DNA of 64,000 bases from Paenibacillus sanguinis 2301083 = DSM 16941 (GCF_000374825.1 NZ_KB895388.1:1-64000), one strand, 5' to 3'. Positions 42,499 through 53,245 are shown, numbered from the stretch's first letter. Numbers and translations are program-made. Notes: generated from the sequence alone by a model not told the origin.

Positions 42499-43902
42499 TT
42501 ATGGTTGGTCTAGCTTGCTGAATTTGACGGCTTCAACGACCTCTTCGAGTCTCATGCCTCTGGAGGCCTTGACCAGGACGACATCTTGAGGGTGTAAATG
42601 TTCAATCAGCTTACCTATCAACTCAGACTTATCAGTATATGCATGGATGCTGCCGGGTGTCAAATGCTTCTGCGCCCCTCGGGCAATGTGCCCGGAAAGC
42701 GGGCCATAGGTGAACAGCAGATCCGCCTTGTCCGGCGTCAGGGAAGACCCAACCTCGTAATGATAGGCCTCTTCATCCGGCCCAAGTTCCAGCATATCCC
42801 CCAAAACAGCGATTTTCCGGCGATAGCCCTTCATGGTCCCCAGGACGCCAATCGCCGCCTTCATTGAGGTGGGACTGGCATTGTAGGCATCGTTAAGCAC
42901 CGTAATTCCGCTCTCCCCGATCACCATTTCAATACGCATGCCCGTCAGCTCTGCCTCACCCAGACCCTCACGAATAAATGCTTCACTCACTCCATAGTGG
43001 CGAGCAATGGCAATAGCCGCTAAAGCATTGGATACGTTATGCTCTCCCAAGAGCGGCAGCTCCACAGGATCAGCCTGATCACCGGATGGCGTAAAGACCG
43101 TACGGTCGTCCAGGAACATGATTCCGGTCGGATACAGATCATTATATGGCGTCAAGCCGAAGGTCATGGTCTGAAGGAGCTCAGGCTTGGGCATATCTGG
43201 CTCTGCCAATACACCAGCAATAAGAGGCTCATCCCCGTTGTAAACAAGCAGCCCCCCTAGCTTCATCCCGGCCAGGATTTCCAGCTTGGCGCGAGCGATT
43301 TCCTCACGCGAGCCGAGCTGAAGCAGATGGGATTCACCAATGTTGGTTATGATGGCCGTTTCCGGCTCTCCCAACTTAGACAGCAGCTCAATTTCGCCGC
43401 GCCCGCTCATTCCCATCTCCAGTACAGCAATTTCCGTATCCTCCGGCATGGCCAGCAGCGTCAGCGGCAAGCCGATATGATTATTGTAATTGCCCTGGGT
43501 TTTATGGACTTTATACCTCTTGGACAAGAGGGCAAACACCAGGTCCTTGGTCGTCGTTTTCCCGTTGCTTCCAGTTATCCCTACTACCTTAACTCCGCTC
43601 TCCTCCCGGTAAGCCTTGGCGAGATTCTGGAGTGCGGCCAGCGTGTCCTCCACCAGGACAGCAGGTCCTGGCGGTGTTCCCTTCGATGACTCCCACAAGC
43701 AGGCGCTTGCCCCGGCCCCAAGACAATCTGCGGCGAAATGATGCCCGTCAAACCGCTCGCCCACGAGGGGAACAAAGAGGCAGCCCAACGTGATTTGCCG
43801 CGAGTCTGTGACGACTCCCTGAACGGAGAGTCCGGAATCCTCATTATTTTGTAGCTGTCCGCCGCACATAACGGCAATATCCCCTAAACTTTTCTTAATC
43901 AC
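42499..43902 (-). CDS. murF: UDP-MurNAc-tripeptide:D-Ala-D-Ala ligase
   Basis: 467-aa Mur ligase completing the pentapeptide precursor. ATP loop [15 protein letters not shown], central [20 protein letters not shown], and [15 protein letters not shown], characteristic of MurF. GTG start overlapping the murE stop by four bases (GTGA), so the two are translationally coupled. B. subtilis has murF outside the dcw cluster; here it sits between murE and mraY. Confidence 0.93.
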   Translation of the reverse strand: MIKKSLGDIAVMCGGQLQNNEDSGLSVQGVVTDSRQITLGCLFVPLVGERFDGHHFAADCLGAGASACLWESSKGTPPGPAVLVEDTLAALQNLAKAYREESGVKVVGITGSNGKTTTKDLVFALLSKRYKVHKTQGNYNNHIGLPLTLLAMPEDTEIAVLEMGMSGRGEIELLSKLGEPETAIITNIGESHLLQLGSREEIARAKLEILAGMKLGGLLVYNGDEPLIAGVLAEPDMPKPELLQTMTFGLTPYNDLYPTGIMFLDDRTVFTPSGDQADPVELPLLGEHNVSNALAAIAIARHYGVSEAFIREGLGEAELTGMRIEMVIGESGITVLNDAYNASPTSMKAAIGVLGTMKGYRRKIAVLGDMLELGPDEEAYHYEVGSSLTPDKADLLFTYGPLSGHIARGAQKHLTPGSIHAYTDKSELIGKLIEHLHPQDVVLVKASRGMRLEEVVEAVKFSKLDQP

Positions 43903-45389
43903 TTTGCCAAACCCCTTATCGCTTCTCTGGCTACAATTCGGTCATCAAAATCAAATACCTTGGAGCCGATCAATTGGTAGGTTTCATGCCCCTTCCCCGC
44001 AATCAATACTACATCCTCATGGCTTGCCATTTCAATAGCCTTCTGAATGGCCTTATGGCGGTCCACCACAAGCTCATAGTTAGCTTCAGGCACACCATCC
44101 TTAACCAGACCCTGTTCAATATCAAGCAGGATGGCATCCGGACTTTCCGTTCGCGGATTATCGGAGGTGATAATGACATGCTCCGCATATTTGGCTGCGA
44201 TTTGCCCCATTAACGGACGTTTTGTACGATCCCGGTCTCCGCCGCAGCCAAAGACACAAATGACTCGGCCTTTGGCAAACTCATTAACGGTACGGAGTAC
44301 GTTCTCCAGTCCATCCGGCGTATGGGCATAGTCCACAATGACAGCGAAGGGCTGTCCTTCATCGACCGCTTCCACACGCCCCTCGACTCCTTGAATCGCT
44401 TCAAGGCTCGCCTTGATTTGCTCAAGCTCGATTCCTTCCAGCAAGGCAGCCGAGATTGCCGCAAGGGCGTTATATACATTAAACTTTCCAACCATCTTCA
44501 AGGAGATGTCCGTGCTTCCGCGAAAAGTCTCTACATGAAACGAGGTTCCCTTGGCCGTGACGGAAATAGCAGATGCCCGTACATCCGCTTCATGATCCAC
44601 TCCGTACAAAATCGTCTCCGCGGCTGTCTGCTTGGCAAAATAAGCGCTAGCCTCATCATCCGCATTCAACACCGCATAACTGCGCTTCTCAGAATCGTCG
44701 GCATACGTATTGCCTAGCCGTGAGAAGAACAACGCCTTGGCTCCCCGGTACTCCTCCATCGTCTTATGGTAGTCCAGATGATCCTGCGTCAGGTTGGTGA
44801 ATATGGCGGTACGGAAGGCAGTGCCTTTCACCCGTCCCTGATGCAGAGCATGAGAGGAGACCTCCATCACGCAATACTCTCCGCCGGCTTCGGCCATATC
44901 ATGCAGGTAGGACTGCAGCTCAAGCGATTCCGGAGTCGTCCCGGACATGGGGAATGTCTGCCCGGCAAAGCGACGTTGAATCGTACCGATCAGACCAGTC
45001 TTGCGCTGCTGATCCTGCAGGATACGCTCGATCAAATACGTCGTCGTCGTTTTGCCATTCGTTCCGGTAACCCCGATCACCTTCATACGCGAGCTTGGCG
45101 ATTTGAAGTACACTCCAGCCAGGATCGACATGGCCACTCGGCTATCCTTCACCTTCAATTGCGGAAGCGGCAAGCCTTCCAGCCACCGCTCCACCACTAG
45201 AGCCGCTGCCCCCAGATCGGCAGCCTGCTGTGCATAATCATGACCGTCAACCGTATGTCCAGGCAGGCAGATAAACAAGTCGCCCTGCTGCACTCTCCGC
45301 GAGTCAATGACGATGCCCGTACATTCCGTGCTTTCGTCGCCCTGAATTTGTGATGCCATCAAATAAGTCGCCAATTCCTTAAGCTGCAT
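43899..45389 (-). CDS. murE: UDP-MurNAc-dipeptide:meso-diaminopimelate ligase
   Basis: 496-aa Mur ligase adding the third residue. ATP loop GVTGTNGKTTTTYL, NLTQDHLDYH, and the substrate motif SDNPRTESPD, where the DNPR form indicates meso-diaminopimelate rather than lysine; this agrees with dapL at the other end of the window. GGAGGGG precedes the ATG. Confidence 0.94.
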   Translation of the reverse strand: MQLKELATYLMASQIQGDESTECTGIVIDSRRVQQGDLFICLPGHTVDGHDYAQQAADLGAAALVVERWLEGLPLPQLKVKDSRVAMSILAGVYFKSPSSRMKVIGVTGTNGKTTTTYLIERILQDQQRKTGLIGTIQRRFAGQTFPMSGTTPESLELQSYLHDMAEAGGEYCVMEVSSHALHQGRVKGTAFRTAIFTNLTQDHLDYHKTMEEYRGAKALFFSRLGNTYADDSEKRSYAVLNADDEASAYFAKQTAAETILYGVDHEADVRASAISVTAKGTSFHVETFRGSTDISLKMVGKFNVYNALAAISAALLEGIELEQIKASLEAIQGVEGRVEAVDEGQPFAVIVDYAHTPDGLENVLRTVNEFAKGRVICVFGCGGDRDRTKRPLMGQIAAKYAEHVIITSDNPRTESPDAILLDIEQGLVKDGVPEANYELVVDRHKAIQKAIEMASHEDVVLIAGKGHETYQLIGSKVFDFDDRIVAREAIRGLAK

Positions 45390-45488
45390 AGATACCCCTC
45401 CGTTAAATTCAACAACGTTCTCTATGTCGATTCATAGAGCAATACACTCACTCTATATTATCACCAAATATTGCAAAGTTCAGGACAT

Positions 45489-47441
45489 TTATTCACGGTG
45501 ATTATGCAATGGTTCCACATCCGCTTCCTTGCCCATATAAATCCGGATCGTTGATCCTTTCTCTACCCGTGCTCCTGGCTTGGGGGCCTGATTAATGACC
45601 ACGTTGCCGACTCCCGATTTAGCCAGATTAAAGTTCATATTCATATCCTCATAGATTTCCGCAGCGGTATGCCCGATCAGATCTGGCACGGTAACGACAG
45701 GAGTTTCCCCATACTTATATTTCTTGGCTACTTGCTGCTGGCGTGGAGGAATTTTCATATATTCCAACGCATCTTCCATGATATTGCGAACGATCGGGGC
45801 CGCCACCACCCCGCCGAACTGGATACCCTGGGGATTATCCACCGCCGTATAGACGACAATTTGCGGATCATCCGCGGGAGCAAAGCCTATAAAGGATACG
45901 ATATGCTCGTTCGGAGAGTATCGTCCGTTGATAACCTTTTGTGCCGTCCCCGTCTTTCCGCCAACCCGGTAACCATCAATAAAGGCGTTACCTCCTGTGC
46001 CGTTGGCCACCACGCTTTCCAAGGCCGAGCGGACACGCTTGGAGGTCTCCTCCGAGATGACCTGACGCACCAGTTCCGGTTTGGCCTCAGAAACCACCTC
46101 GCCCGTCTCGGGATGGGTCCAGGCTTTCGCCACATAAGGCTTGTAAAGCTTGCCTCCATTAATTGCCGCAGACACCGCCGTTATTTGCTGAATTGGCGTT
46201 ACGGATACACCTTGGCCAAATGAAGTCGTTGCCAGCTCCACCGGACCCACCTGAGACAGCTTGAACAGAATTCCGTTCTCTTCCCCGTTTAGGTCAATCC
46301 CCGTTTTACTGCCAAACCCGAAGTCGCGAATATATTCAAACAGCTTTTCCTTGCCTAGGCGCTGTCCCAATGCTACAAAGCCGGGGTTGCAGGAATTCTC
46401 CACCACCTGCAAAAAGGTTTGACTGCCATGTCCGCCCTTCTTCCAGCAGCGAAGCGTCGCTCCCCCTACCTTTACATATCCCGGATCAAAGAACCGGTCA
46501 TTCAGCAAATCAACCTTTTTCTCCTCCAGGGCTGCCGCCAGTGTAATAATTTTGAAGGTGGAGCCCGGCTCATAAGTCATCCAGATCGGCAAATTCCGAT
46601 TGTACACCTCGGCATCATATTCCTGATAGGCTCCCGGCTCGTAACCCGGTCTGGCTGCCATACCCAAAATCTCGCCAGTCTGGGGATTCATCGCGATTGT
46701 CAAGGCCGAGTCGGCTTGAAGCCGATTCATGGCCTGATCCAGCTCACGTTCAACAATGCTTTGAACCGTCTTATCGATGGTCAACGTCAAATTGAGTCCA
46801 TCCTTTGGCTCCATGTATTTCTCCGAAGAACCCGGCATCAGACGTCCACCCGCATCCGACAAATAAGAGACACTTCCATTCATTCCGCTAAGCAGCTTGT
46901 CATACTTGCTCTCTACCCCGGTTAACCCTTGGCTGTAGCCGCCGGTGAACCCCAGAATATGAGCCGCCAACCCGCCAAACGGATAATAACGTTTGTTATC
47001 CTCTGCGACAACAATGCCCGGCAGAGCCAAATCACGAATTTGCTGCGCTTTCTCCATCGTAATTTTGCGTCCGCCGGGCTGAAGTCTGACTATAGATTGT
47101 CTCTTGGTGATTGTTTTGAAGATGCTGTCCTCACCCATGTCCAGCAGAGGAGCCAGGCTCTTGGCCGTCTGCTCCGGGTCCTTGATTTGTACCGGTATAG
47201 CCATAACGGTTGGTGTCGTAATATTGTAAGCGAGCACATTGCCACTGCGGTCGCTGATCTCTCCTCGCTTGGCGGAATAAGGAATATTGCGGCGCCACGA
47301 GTCCTCCGCCTTGGCAGACAACTCGGCCCCCTTCCCAATCTGCACATAGGCCAGTCGCACGATAAGCGCCGTAAACAACAAACACAGTATCATCAAGAGC
47401 CAGAACAATCTTCTTCTGACAGTAAGCTTGGAAATTTTCAC
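45489..47441 (-). CDS. spoVD: Class B penicillin-binding protein SpoVD
   Basis: 650-aa transpeptidase with one N-terminal membrane helix (LFWLLMILCLLFTALIVRL), a pedestal domain, and a transpeptidase domain with active serine in YEPGSTFKI, ENSCNP as SxN and VGGKTGTAQ as KTG. One C-terminal PASTA domain (VPDLIGHTAAEIYEDMN) is the SpoVD arrangement. It makes cortex peptidoglycan with SpoVE. AGGAGGG precedes a GTG start. Confidence 0.9.
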   Translation of the reverse strand: MKISKLTVRRRLFWLLMILCLLFTALIVRLAYVQIGKGAELSAKAEDSWRRNIPYSAKRGEISDRSGNVLAYNITTPTVMAIPVQIKDPEQTAKSLAPLLDMGEDSIFKTITKRQSIVRLQPGGRKITMEKAQQIRDLALPGIVVAEDNKRYYPFGGLAAHILGFTGGYSQGLTGVESKYDKLLSGMNGSVSYLSDAGGRLMPGSSEKYMEPKDGLNLTLTIDKTVQSIVERELDQAMNRLQADSALTIAMNPQTGEILGMAARPGYEPGAYQEYDAEVYNRNLPIWMTYEPGSTFKIITLAAALEEKKVDLLNDRFFDPGYVKVGGATLRCWKKGGHGSQTFLQVVENSCNPGFVALGQRLGKEKLFEYIRDFGFGSKTGIDLNGEENGILFKLSQVGPVELATTSFGQGVSVTPIQQITAVSAAINGGKLYKPYVAKAWTHPETGEVVSEAKPELVRQVISEETSKRVRSALESVVANGTGGNAFIDGYRVGGKTGTAQKVINGRYSPNEHIVSFIGFAPADDPQIVVYTAVDNPQGIQFGGVVAAPIVRNIMEDALEYMKIPPRQQQVAKKYKYGETPVVTVPDLIGHTAAEIYEDMNMNFNLAKSGVGNVVINQAPKPGARVEKGSTIRIYMGKEADVEPLHNHRE

Positions 47442-47519
47442 AGGTTGCCCTCCTATCTACCCTGACACATGAATGTTCTCATCTCATGAGTATTCAGGAC
47501 AACCTGGGGTTAGAACAAG

Positions 47520-49778
47520 CTACGGAGAGTCTCCGCCAGTAACCTCATTCTCTGTATTTACTGCTTCATCTGTCATCTCTTCCTGTCCCTGCTCACCGTC
47601 AGAAGCCTGCTCGTCTTCGCCGTTCTCCTCCTGGTCCGGAGGTCTCAGTGTCAACTCAACCTTTCTTCCGCCATTGTCTTCAATCACTTGCTGAGATACC
47701 ACGTATCCTTCTCCATGGGCTGTAACCGGAATCTGTAAAATGGAGAGCAGCTCCACGGCATCTCTGAGCGATTCGCCTTGAAGATTAGGCACATTGATGG
47801 CTGCCCCCTCCTCTGTCAGTAAATAGACGAACTGTCCAGATTTCAAGGTGCTGCCCGCTTTCGGGAACTGGGAGATGACTTCCGTCCCCTTACCCAGCGT
47901 AGCATAAGAGATTTGCTCGTCTGCCAGCTTGTTCTTCGCGTCGAGCACAGCCAATTTTTTGAGGTCCGGTACTTTACGTGCTGTGCTGACCTTCCCCGAG
48001 CCCTTTGATGCATCGCCTTCCGTGCTCTTCGGAACGCCCATGTATTGAAGTGTCTTGCCCACGATCTCCTTAAATACCGGCGCTGCTGCCGTCCCCCCGC
48101 CTAGCTCCGAGTCCCTGGGTTCATCAATCAATACGATGATGGCAATCTTCGGATCATTTACTGGAGCGTAACCTATAAAGGAAACAACCTGCTTCGTATA
48201 ATCGTATACCCCTTTGACCGGCTTGATAGCCGTCCCCGTCTTTCCGGCAATTCGGTAGCCTTCGATGTAGGCATGACGTCCTGTACCGATCTCGCGGTCT
48301 GATACGACCTGCTCCAGGTACCCCCCCACTTCCTTCGCTTTTTCAGGAGTGAGTACTTGACGAATTACTTTGGGTTCGATATTGACAGTTTCTCCGGTCT
48401 GCGTATTTGTGATCGATTTGACAATATGAGGCTCCATCAGCCGCCCGCCATTGGCAATCGCCGATACAGCCACAATCTGCTGCAACGGGGTAACCAGGAG
48501 CTTGCCATGACCATAGGCCATCGCTGCATAGTCAGCCTGCTGAACCGGATTCACAATCCCTTTGGACTCGCCCGGCAGCTCAATCCCGGTTTTTTGACCA
48601 AAGCCAAACTGGTCTACATAGGATTTCAAGCGCTCCGGACCCAGCATCTCATAGCCCAGCTTGACAAAGGCTACGTTACTGGACCGCTTGATCCCTTCCA
48701 AATAACTGATTTCGCCCCATCCCGATCTTCTCAAGTCATGGATAGTTTGTCCCGGGACCCGAATGCTCCCCGATCTGTATGTGGCGTTCGGATTCAACAA
48801 ATTCTCCTCAATCGCTCCGGCCAAGGTGATAATCTTGAAGGTCGAGCCTGGCTCATAAACCGACTTGATGGCATGATTGTAAAAATTCTTCTGGTCCACA
48901 TCCATCCAATATTCATTGGGATCATAGGTAGGCATATTGGCCATGCCCAGAATCTCCATGGTATTCGGGTCAGCCGCAATGACGGTCATACTGATAGGCT
49001 GCAGCTTGGCAAAGGCCTCTTGCATTGCCTTCTCAATATAATATTGAATAGTGTAATCTATCGTCAGCTTCAGATCATCGCCGTTCTTAACCGGCGTATA
49101 GATTTCGCTGGCTTTCGGAATTTCAATTCCCCGGCCATCGCGTTTATATTCTAGCGATCCATCCGTGCCCTGAAGCTGTTCATCGAAGTAAGCCTCCAGA
49201 CCCGAGACTGCATTGCCCTCTCGATCCGTGTACCCCAATACATGAGCAGCCAGACTATGTTTAGGATAATACCTTTTTTGGTCCTTAATCAGATAGATGC
49301 CAACATCTTCCAGATTCTTATGCTTTTCCTTTAATTGATTAATGAAGACCTGCACCTGATCCCGTAATTCCTGGTCAATCTTCCAGCCTTCGTTACGCAC
49401 CTCGCGCTGGGTATAATAACCACTGCCATCGGGTTTTTGCGCGCCGATGATATCCCGCAGCTCGTTTTCGCTTTTGCCAAGCACCTTGCTAAGCCCTGTG
49501 GCAATCTCGTCCTGAAGCTGATATTCATTAATAATTTTGGGATTGACAGCTACCGTATACGCCGGGGCATCCACCGCCAGCACATCCCCGTTCCGGTCTG
49601 TAATCGTGCCCCGCGTGGCCGGCAGCGCCTTTTTGGTGGACCAGAGCTTCTCCGCATGCTCTTGCCAGAAATCCGCCTGAACGACCTGCAGCCAGAATAC
49701 TCTGCCCATCAATACACCAAAAAAGAGGGTAATAATCCCCCCTATGAGCAGTGTCCGAAGCTTTATTCTCTTAATCAT
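47520..49778 (-). CDS. pbpB: Septal class B penicillin-binding protein PBP2B
   Basis: 752-aa FtsI-type transpeptidase for septal cross-linking. One membrane helix (LIGGIITLFFGVLMGRVFW), dimerisation domain, transpeptidase motifs YEPGSTFKI, KRSSNVAF and AGKTGTAI, and two C-terminal PASTA repeats (VPDLKKLAVLDAKN..., VPNLQGESLRDAVE...), followed by an acidic tail of about 40 residues. AGAGG precedes the ATG. 78 bases from spoVD. Confidence 0.93.
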   Translation of the reverse strand: MIKRIKLRTLLIGGIITLFFGVLMGRVFWLQVVQADFWQEHAEKLWSTKKALPATRGTITDRNGDVLAVDAPAYTVAVNPKIINEYQLQDEIATGLSKVLGKSENELRDIIGAQKPDGSGYYTQREVRNEGWKIDQELRDQVQVFINQLKEKHKNLEDVGIYLIKDQKRYYPKHSLAAHVLGYTDREGNAVSGLEAYFDEQLQGTDGSLEYKRDGRGIEIPKASEIYTPVKNGDDLKLTIDYTIQYYIEKAMQEAFAKLQPISMTVIAADPNTMEILGMANMPTYDPNEYWMDVDQKNFYNHAIKSVYEPGSTFKIITLAGAIEENLLNPNATYRSGSIRVPGQTIHDLRRSGWGEISYLEGIKRSSNVAFVKLGYEMLGPERLKSYVDQFGFGQKTGIELPGESKGIVNPVQQADYAAMAYGHGKLLVTPLQQIVAVSAIANGGRLMEPHIVKSITNTQTGETVNIEPKVIRQVLTPEKAKEVGGYLEQVVSDREIGTGRHAYIEGYRIAGKTGTAIKPVKGVYDYTKQVVSFIGYAPVNDPKIAIIVLIDEPRDSELGGGTAAAPVFKEIVGKTLQYMGVPKSTEGDASKGSGKVSTARKVPDLKKLAVLDAKNKLADEQISYATLGKGTEVISQFPKAGSTLKSGQFVYLLTEEGAAINVPNLQGESLRDAVELLSILQIPVTAHGEGYVVSQQVIEDNGGRKVELTLRPPDQEENGEDEQASDGEQGQEEMTDEAVNTENEVTGGDSP

Positions 49779-49798
49779 GGCATAACCTCTTTTGACTT

Positions 49799-50254
49799 TT
49801 ATTTCTTAGCGGTAGTTACACTATCCGCAGTTTTTGTCTCCTCATTGTCAGCGACCTGACTATGATCCGTGTTCGTGTTTTCCGGAACCTGAACATGCAG
49901 CCCCTCAACTTCAGGCTGAACATACCCCAGCTCATTTATCGCTCTCTCCGGAATTTGCTCTTCCAGCTTCTGCTTCTGAATGGACAGTTCCTTAATTTCG
50001 GTAGTGATGGCCTGAACATCAGTATTCAAATTGAACATTTGACGCTTGATATTGTAAAGCGCCACATTTTGCCATAAAATAGCTGCCATGACAGCTACGC
50101 AAAACATAACTGTAAACATGTACAGCAATTTCTCCCTAACCGGCAACGGGGGGCGGCGCGTGACCACCTTGGTCGTTTCCCGATAACGCTGTGAGGGGCT
50201 GTTGCGTTTCGATTGTTGTTCCTGAACTGCTAAATTTCCCCGTGTATATGCCAT
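49799..50254 (-). CDS. ftsL: Cell division protein FtsL
   Basis: 151-aa bitopic protein: basic N-terminal 45 residues, a membrane helix (LLYMFTVMFCVAVMAAILW), then a coiled coil (NIKRQMFNLNTDVQAITTEIKELSIQKQKLEEQ) and a short acidic tail. Partner of DivIB and DivIC. Its ATG directly follows the rsmH TAG, and its ribosome site GGAGG lies in the end of rsmH. Confidence 0.88.
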   Translation of the reverse strand: MAYTRGNLAVQEQQSKRNSPSQRYRETTKVVTRRPPLPVREKLLYMFTVMFCVAVMAAILWQNVALYNIKRQMFNLNTDVQAITTEIKELSIQKQKLEEQIPERAINELGYVQPEVEGLHVQVPENTNTDHSQVADNEETKTADSVTTAKK

Positions 50255-51229
50255 CTACATTTCCTCCACTAAAGTTTGCAATTTCTCCGCCACGCGCAGC
50301 TTGGCTGAGCGGGCCCGCGAATTACCAGATAGCTCCTCTTCCGAGGGCACGATCGGCTTGCGATTAATTAATTTGATCGTACCTTTCCCCCCACATACGC
50401 ACATTGGAAAGTCCGGCGGACAAGTACACTTCTCCACATATCCGGCAAAAATTTGCTTGCAAATGCGATCTTCCAAGGAATGGAACGTAATAACGGAGAC
50501 TCGACCTTCCGGAGCCAAACAACGAATGGAAGCATGAAGTCCTTCCTCAAAGGCGCCCAGTTCGTCATTCACCGCAATACGCAAGGCCTGGAAGCTCCGC
50601 TTGGCCGGATGCCCGCCTGTTCGCCTTGCCGCTGCCGGAATTCCTTCTTTAATCAGTTCGACAAGTTGCTCCGTAGTGTCAATTGAGCCCTGCTCACGCC
50701 GTTCAGTAATCACCTTGGCAATTCGTCTTGAAAATTTCTCTTCCCCATATTGGAACAAAATACGAGCAATTTCACGTTCGGGCCATTCGTTAATAATCTC
50801 CCAAGCTGTTAATGAAGCGGACTGATCCATCCGCATATCCAGCCTGGCATCTGCATTATAGCTAAATCCGCGCTCTCCCTCATCGAACTGAGGAGAGGAC
50901 ACACCAAGATCAAACAATATTCCATCGACCTGAGGAACCCCGTCTTGCTGCGGGATGCCATCAATCTCCAATAGCTTCTGCTCTAAATAACGAAAATTAC
51001 TCCTAACCAATGTCAGTTTGTCTGCATAAGAAGACAATCGTTCTCTGGCATGATCCAGCGCCCAATCGTCCTGATCAAAGGCTATAAGCCTTCCTCCAGA
51101 GCCGAGCTTGGATAAAATCACCGAACTATGCCCACCGCCTCCCAGCGTACAATCTACATAAATACCGTTCGGCTTGATGCGCAGCCCTTCTGTCGCTTCT
51201 TCTTTGAGTACCGTGATGTGATGGAACAA
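50255..51229 (-). CDS. rsmH: 16S rRNA m4C1402 methyltransferase RsmH
   Basis: 324-aa SAM-dependent enzyme methylating N4 of C1402 in 16S r[18 protein letters not shown] start, SAM loop [39 protein letters not shown], and FHSLEDRI are typical. GGAGG precedes a TTG start by eight bases. Second gene of the mraZ operon. Confidence 0.95.
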   Translation of the reverse strand: MFHHITVLKEEATEGLRIKPNGIYVDCTLGGGGHSSVILSKLGSGGRLIAFDQDDWALDHARERLSSYADKLTLVRSNFRYLEQKLLEIDGIPQQDGVPQVDGILFDLGVSSPQFDEGERGFSYNADARLDMRMDQSASLTAWEIINEWPEREIARILFQYGEEKFSRRIAKVITERREQGSIDTTEQLVELIKEGIPAAARRTGGHPAKRSFQALRIAVNDELGAFEEGLHASIRCLAPEGRVSVITFHSLEDRICKQIFAGYVEKCTCPPDFPMCVCGGKGTIKLINRKPIVPSEEELSGNSRARSAKLRVAEKLQTLVEEM

Positions 51230-51254
51230 GACCTACGCCTCCAAACCTTAAGTG

Positions 51255-51692
51255 TTAAAGATCAAAATTGAAATCCACAAGCTTCTCGGCAATTTCGTTG
51301 AACGTATCCTCTGACTGCTGAAAATATTGCTCCCAGGTATTTTTGCTCCAAATTTCTACCCGGTTCGACACGCCCAAGACGACACAATCCTTCTCCAGCT
51401 TGGCGTATTGTCTTAAATTGCCCGGCAGATTTACCCTTCCCTGCTTATCCCATTCGCATTCTGTAGCACCAGAGAAAAAAAACCGGGTAAACGCCCGTGC
51501 ATCGGATTTCATCAGCGGCAAAGCCTTCAGCTTCTGCTCCAGCACTTCCCACTCCTGCGAGGGGTAAACAAATAAGCACTGGTCCAGACCGCGGGTAACA
51601 ACGAAAGAGTTGCCGAGGAGGTCACGAAACTTAGCCGGGATAATAATCCGGCCTTTATCGTCAATGCTATGTTGGAATTCCCCCATAAACAT
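51255..51692 (-). CDS. mraZ: Transcriptional regulator MraZ
   Basis: 145-aa AbrB-like double-domain regulator: [23 protein letters not shown] and the second copy [22 protein letters not shown] carry the two DxxGR motifs. It binds repeats in its own promoter and adjusts dcw expression. Three matching direct repeats lie directly upstream. AGGGGTGAGG precedes the ATG. Confidence 0.95.
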   Translation of the reverse strand: MFMGEFQHSIDDKGRIIIPAKFRDLLGNSFVVTRGLDQCLFVYPSQEWEVLEQKLKALPLMKSDARAFTRFFFSGATECEWDKQGRVNLPGNLRQYAKLEKDCVVLGVSNRVEIWSKNTWEQYFQQSEDTFNEIAEKLVDFNFDL

Positions 51693-51712
51693 TGTGCCTC
51701 ACCCCTTACCTC

Positions 51713-51742
51713 TTTCCCCCACTTTGCACCACTTTACACCAC
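51713..51742 (-). promoter_or_regulatory. Three MraZ-box direct repeats
   Basis: On the minus strand three consecutive 10-mers GTGGTGTAAA, GTGGTGCAAA, GTGGGGGAAA lie 21-50 bases before the mraZ start. MraZ is known to bind short tandem GTGG/TGGG repeats with 10-bp period at its own promoter, so these are probable autoregulatory sites. Confidence 0.75.
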
Positions 51743-51833
51743 TGTAATAAGTAACTATTCTGCATAGAGCGTTAAATTCCTTCTAATGTTCATAATTTTT
51801 TTTAAACAAAGAAGGGCGAGGATATTTTTCAAC

Positions 51834-51877
51834 GACAAAAAAGGCTAGTCTACACAGATATCCTCTGCGGACTAGCC
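51834..51877 (-). terminator. Terminator of ahcY
   Basis: Minus strand GGCTAGTCCGCAGAGGATAT pairs with its complement ending GACTAGCC, followed by TTTTTT. Confidence 0.85.
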
Positions 51878-51922
51878 CTGCCTAAGTCTATTTATTTAAC
51901 CCCTGCCTGACAGTCTACTCCT

Positions 51923-51966
51923 CGAACAGCTTCGTTCTGGGAAGACGACTTTTTGAACAACCTCTA
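51923..51966 (+). repeat. Dispersed repeat, short copy E
   Basis: CGAACAGCTTCGTTCTGGGA followed by AGACGACTTTTTGAACAACC and TCTA. It ends directly at the ahcY stop codon, between gene and terminator. Confidence 0.8.
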
Positions 51967-53235
51967 TTAGTGCTCCTGCCAGCTATCAAGATATGCTCGT
52001 TGCTCTCCGGACAAGACGTCGATGTTTAGCCCCAAGCTCTCCAGCTTAAAGCGAGCCACCTGCTCATCCAGTTCATAAGGTACATTCACCACAGTATTGC
52101 CGATTTGCTCATATTGATCATTCACATATTTCAGCGACAGTGCCTGCAGCGCAAACGTCATATCCATAATTTCGGCAGGATGTCCATCGCCTGCTGCCAG
52201 ATTGACCAGACGGCCTTCTGCGAGTAAATAGACTTTGCGACCATCCTTGAGCTGATACTCTTCAATATTGCGGCGCACCGTGCGCACAGAGGAAGAACGC
52301 TGCTGAAGTTCAGGCTTATTGACTTCCACATCGAAATGACCTGCGTTAGACAATAATGCCCCATCCTTCATTACATCGTAATGCTCACCCCGAATGACAT
52401 CACGATTTCCGGTGACCGTCACGAAAAAATCGCCAATCTTGGCCGCTTCCAGCATCGGCATCACTTGGAAGCCATCCATATAAGCCTCTACCGCTTTGAT
52501 GGCATCTACTTCTGTAACTACAACATTCGCTCCCAGACCCTTGGCCCGCATAGCAACTCCTTTGCCGCACCAGCCATAGCCTACTACAACAACCGTCTTG
52601 CCGGCAACCACCAGATTTGTCGTACGGTTGATGCCATCCCATACCGATTGACCTGTGCCATAGCGGTTATCAAACAAATATTTGCAATATGCATCGTTAA
52701 CAGCAACCATTGGGAATTTTAATTGCCCTTCCTTATCCATCGCCTTCAAGCGTAAAATGCCTGTAGTTGTTTCCTCAGCTCCTCCCCGCACTTGAGCCAG
52801 GAGGTCTGGACGCTCAGAATGTAGTGTGGACACCAAGTCGCCCCCATCGTCAATAATCAGATCCGGCTTTGTCTCCAGTGCCTTGATTAATAACGATTTG
52901 TATTCCTCGGGCGACGGATTATACTTGGCGAACACGGTAACACCGTCCTCTACCAAGGCTGCACAAACATCATCCTGAGTAGACAACGGGTTACTCCCGG
53001 TAATCGTCACCTCTGCTCCACCCGCTTGTACGACCTTGGCCAGATAAGCTGTCTTGGCCTCCAAATGAAGGGAAATGGTGACCTTGAGTCCTTTAAATGG
53101 CTGCTCGGCTTCAAATTGCTTGCGTACCCGATTGAGCACAGGCATATGAGCCTCTACCCAATCAATTTTCAAGTGTCCTTCCGGAGCAAGCTTCAAGTCA
53201 GCAATAACGCTGTTCTGAATAGCTGTTGTGCTCAT
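51967..53235 (-). CDS. ahcY: S-adenosylhomocysteine hydrolase
   Basis: 422-aa NAD-dependent enzyme splitting S-adenosylhomocysteine into adenosine and homocysteine. NAD loop VVVGYGWCGKGVAMRAKGLGA, DDGGDLVSTLH, NDAYCKYLFDNRYGTGQS and NAGHFDVEV are clear. It lacks the KPDHYRY tail of longer AHCYs, as in the archaeal/Thermotoga group. The second of two adjacent ATGs has better spacing to AGGAGG. Placement between bshC and mraZ is unusual compared with B. subtilis, which has no ahcY. Confidence 0.93.
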   Translation of the reverse strand: MSTTAIQNSVIADLKLAPEGHLKIDWVEAHMPVLNRVRKQFEAEQPFKGLKVTISLHLEAKTAYLAKVVQAGGAEVTITGSNPLSTQDDVCAALVEDGVTVFAKYNPSPEEYKSLLIKALETKPDLIIDDGGDLVSTLHSERPDLLAQVRGGAEETTTGILRLKAMDKEGQLKFPMVAVNDAYCKYLFDNRYGTGQSVWDGINRTTNLVVAGKTVVVVGYGWCGKGVAMRAKGLGANVVVTEVDAIKAVEAYMDGFQVMPMLEAAKIGDFFVTVTGNRDVIRGEHYDVMKDGALLSNAGHFDVEVNKPELQQRSSSVRTVRRNIEEYQLKDGRKVYLLAEGRLVNLAAGDGHPAEIMDMTFALQALSLKYVNDQYEQIGNTVVNVPYELDEQVARFKLESLGLNIDVLSGEQRAYLDSWQEH

Positions 53236-53245
53236 CATATTCCTC

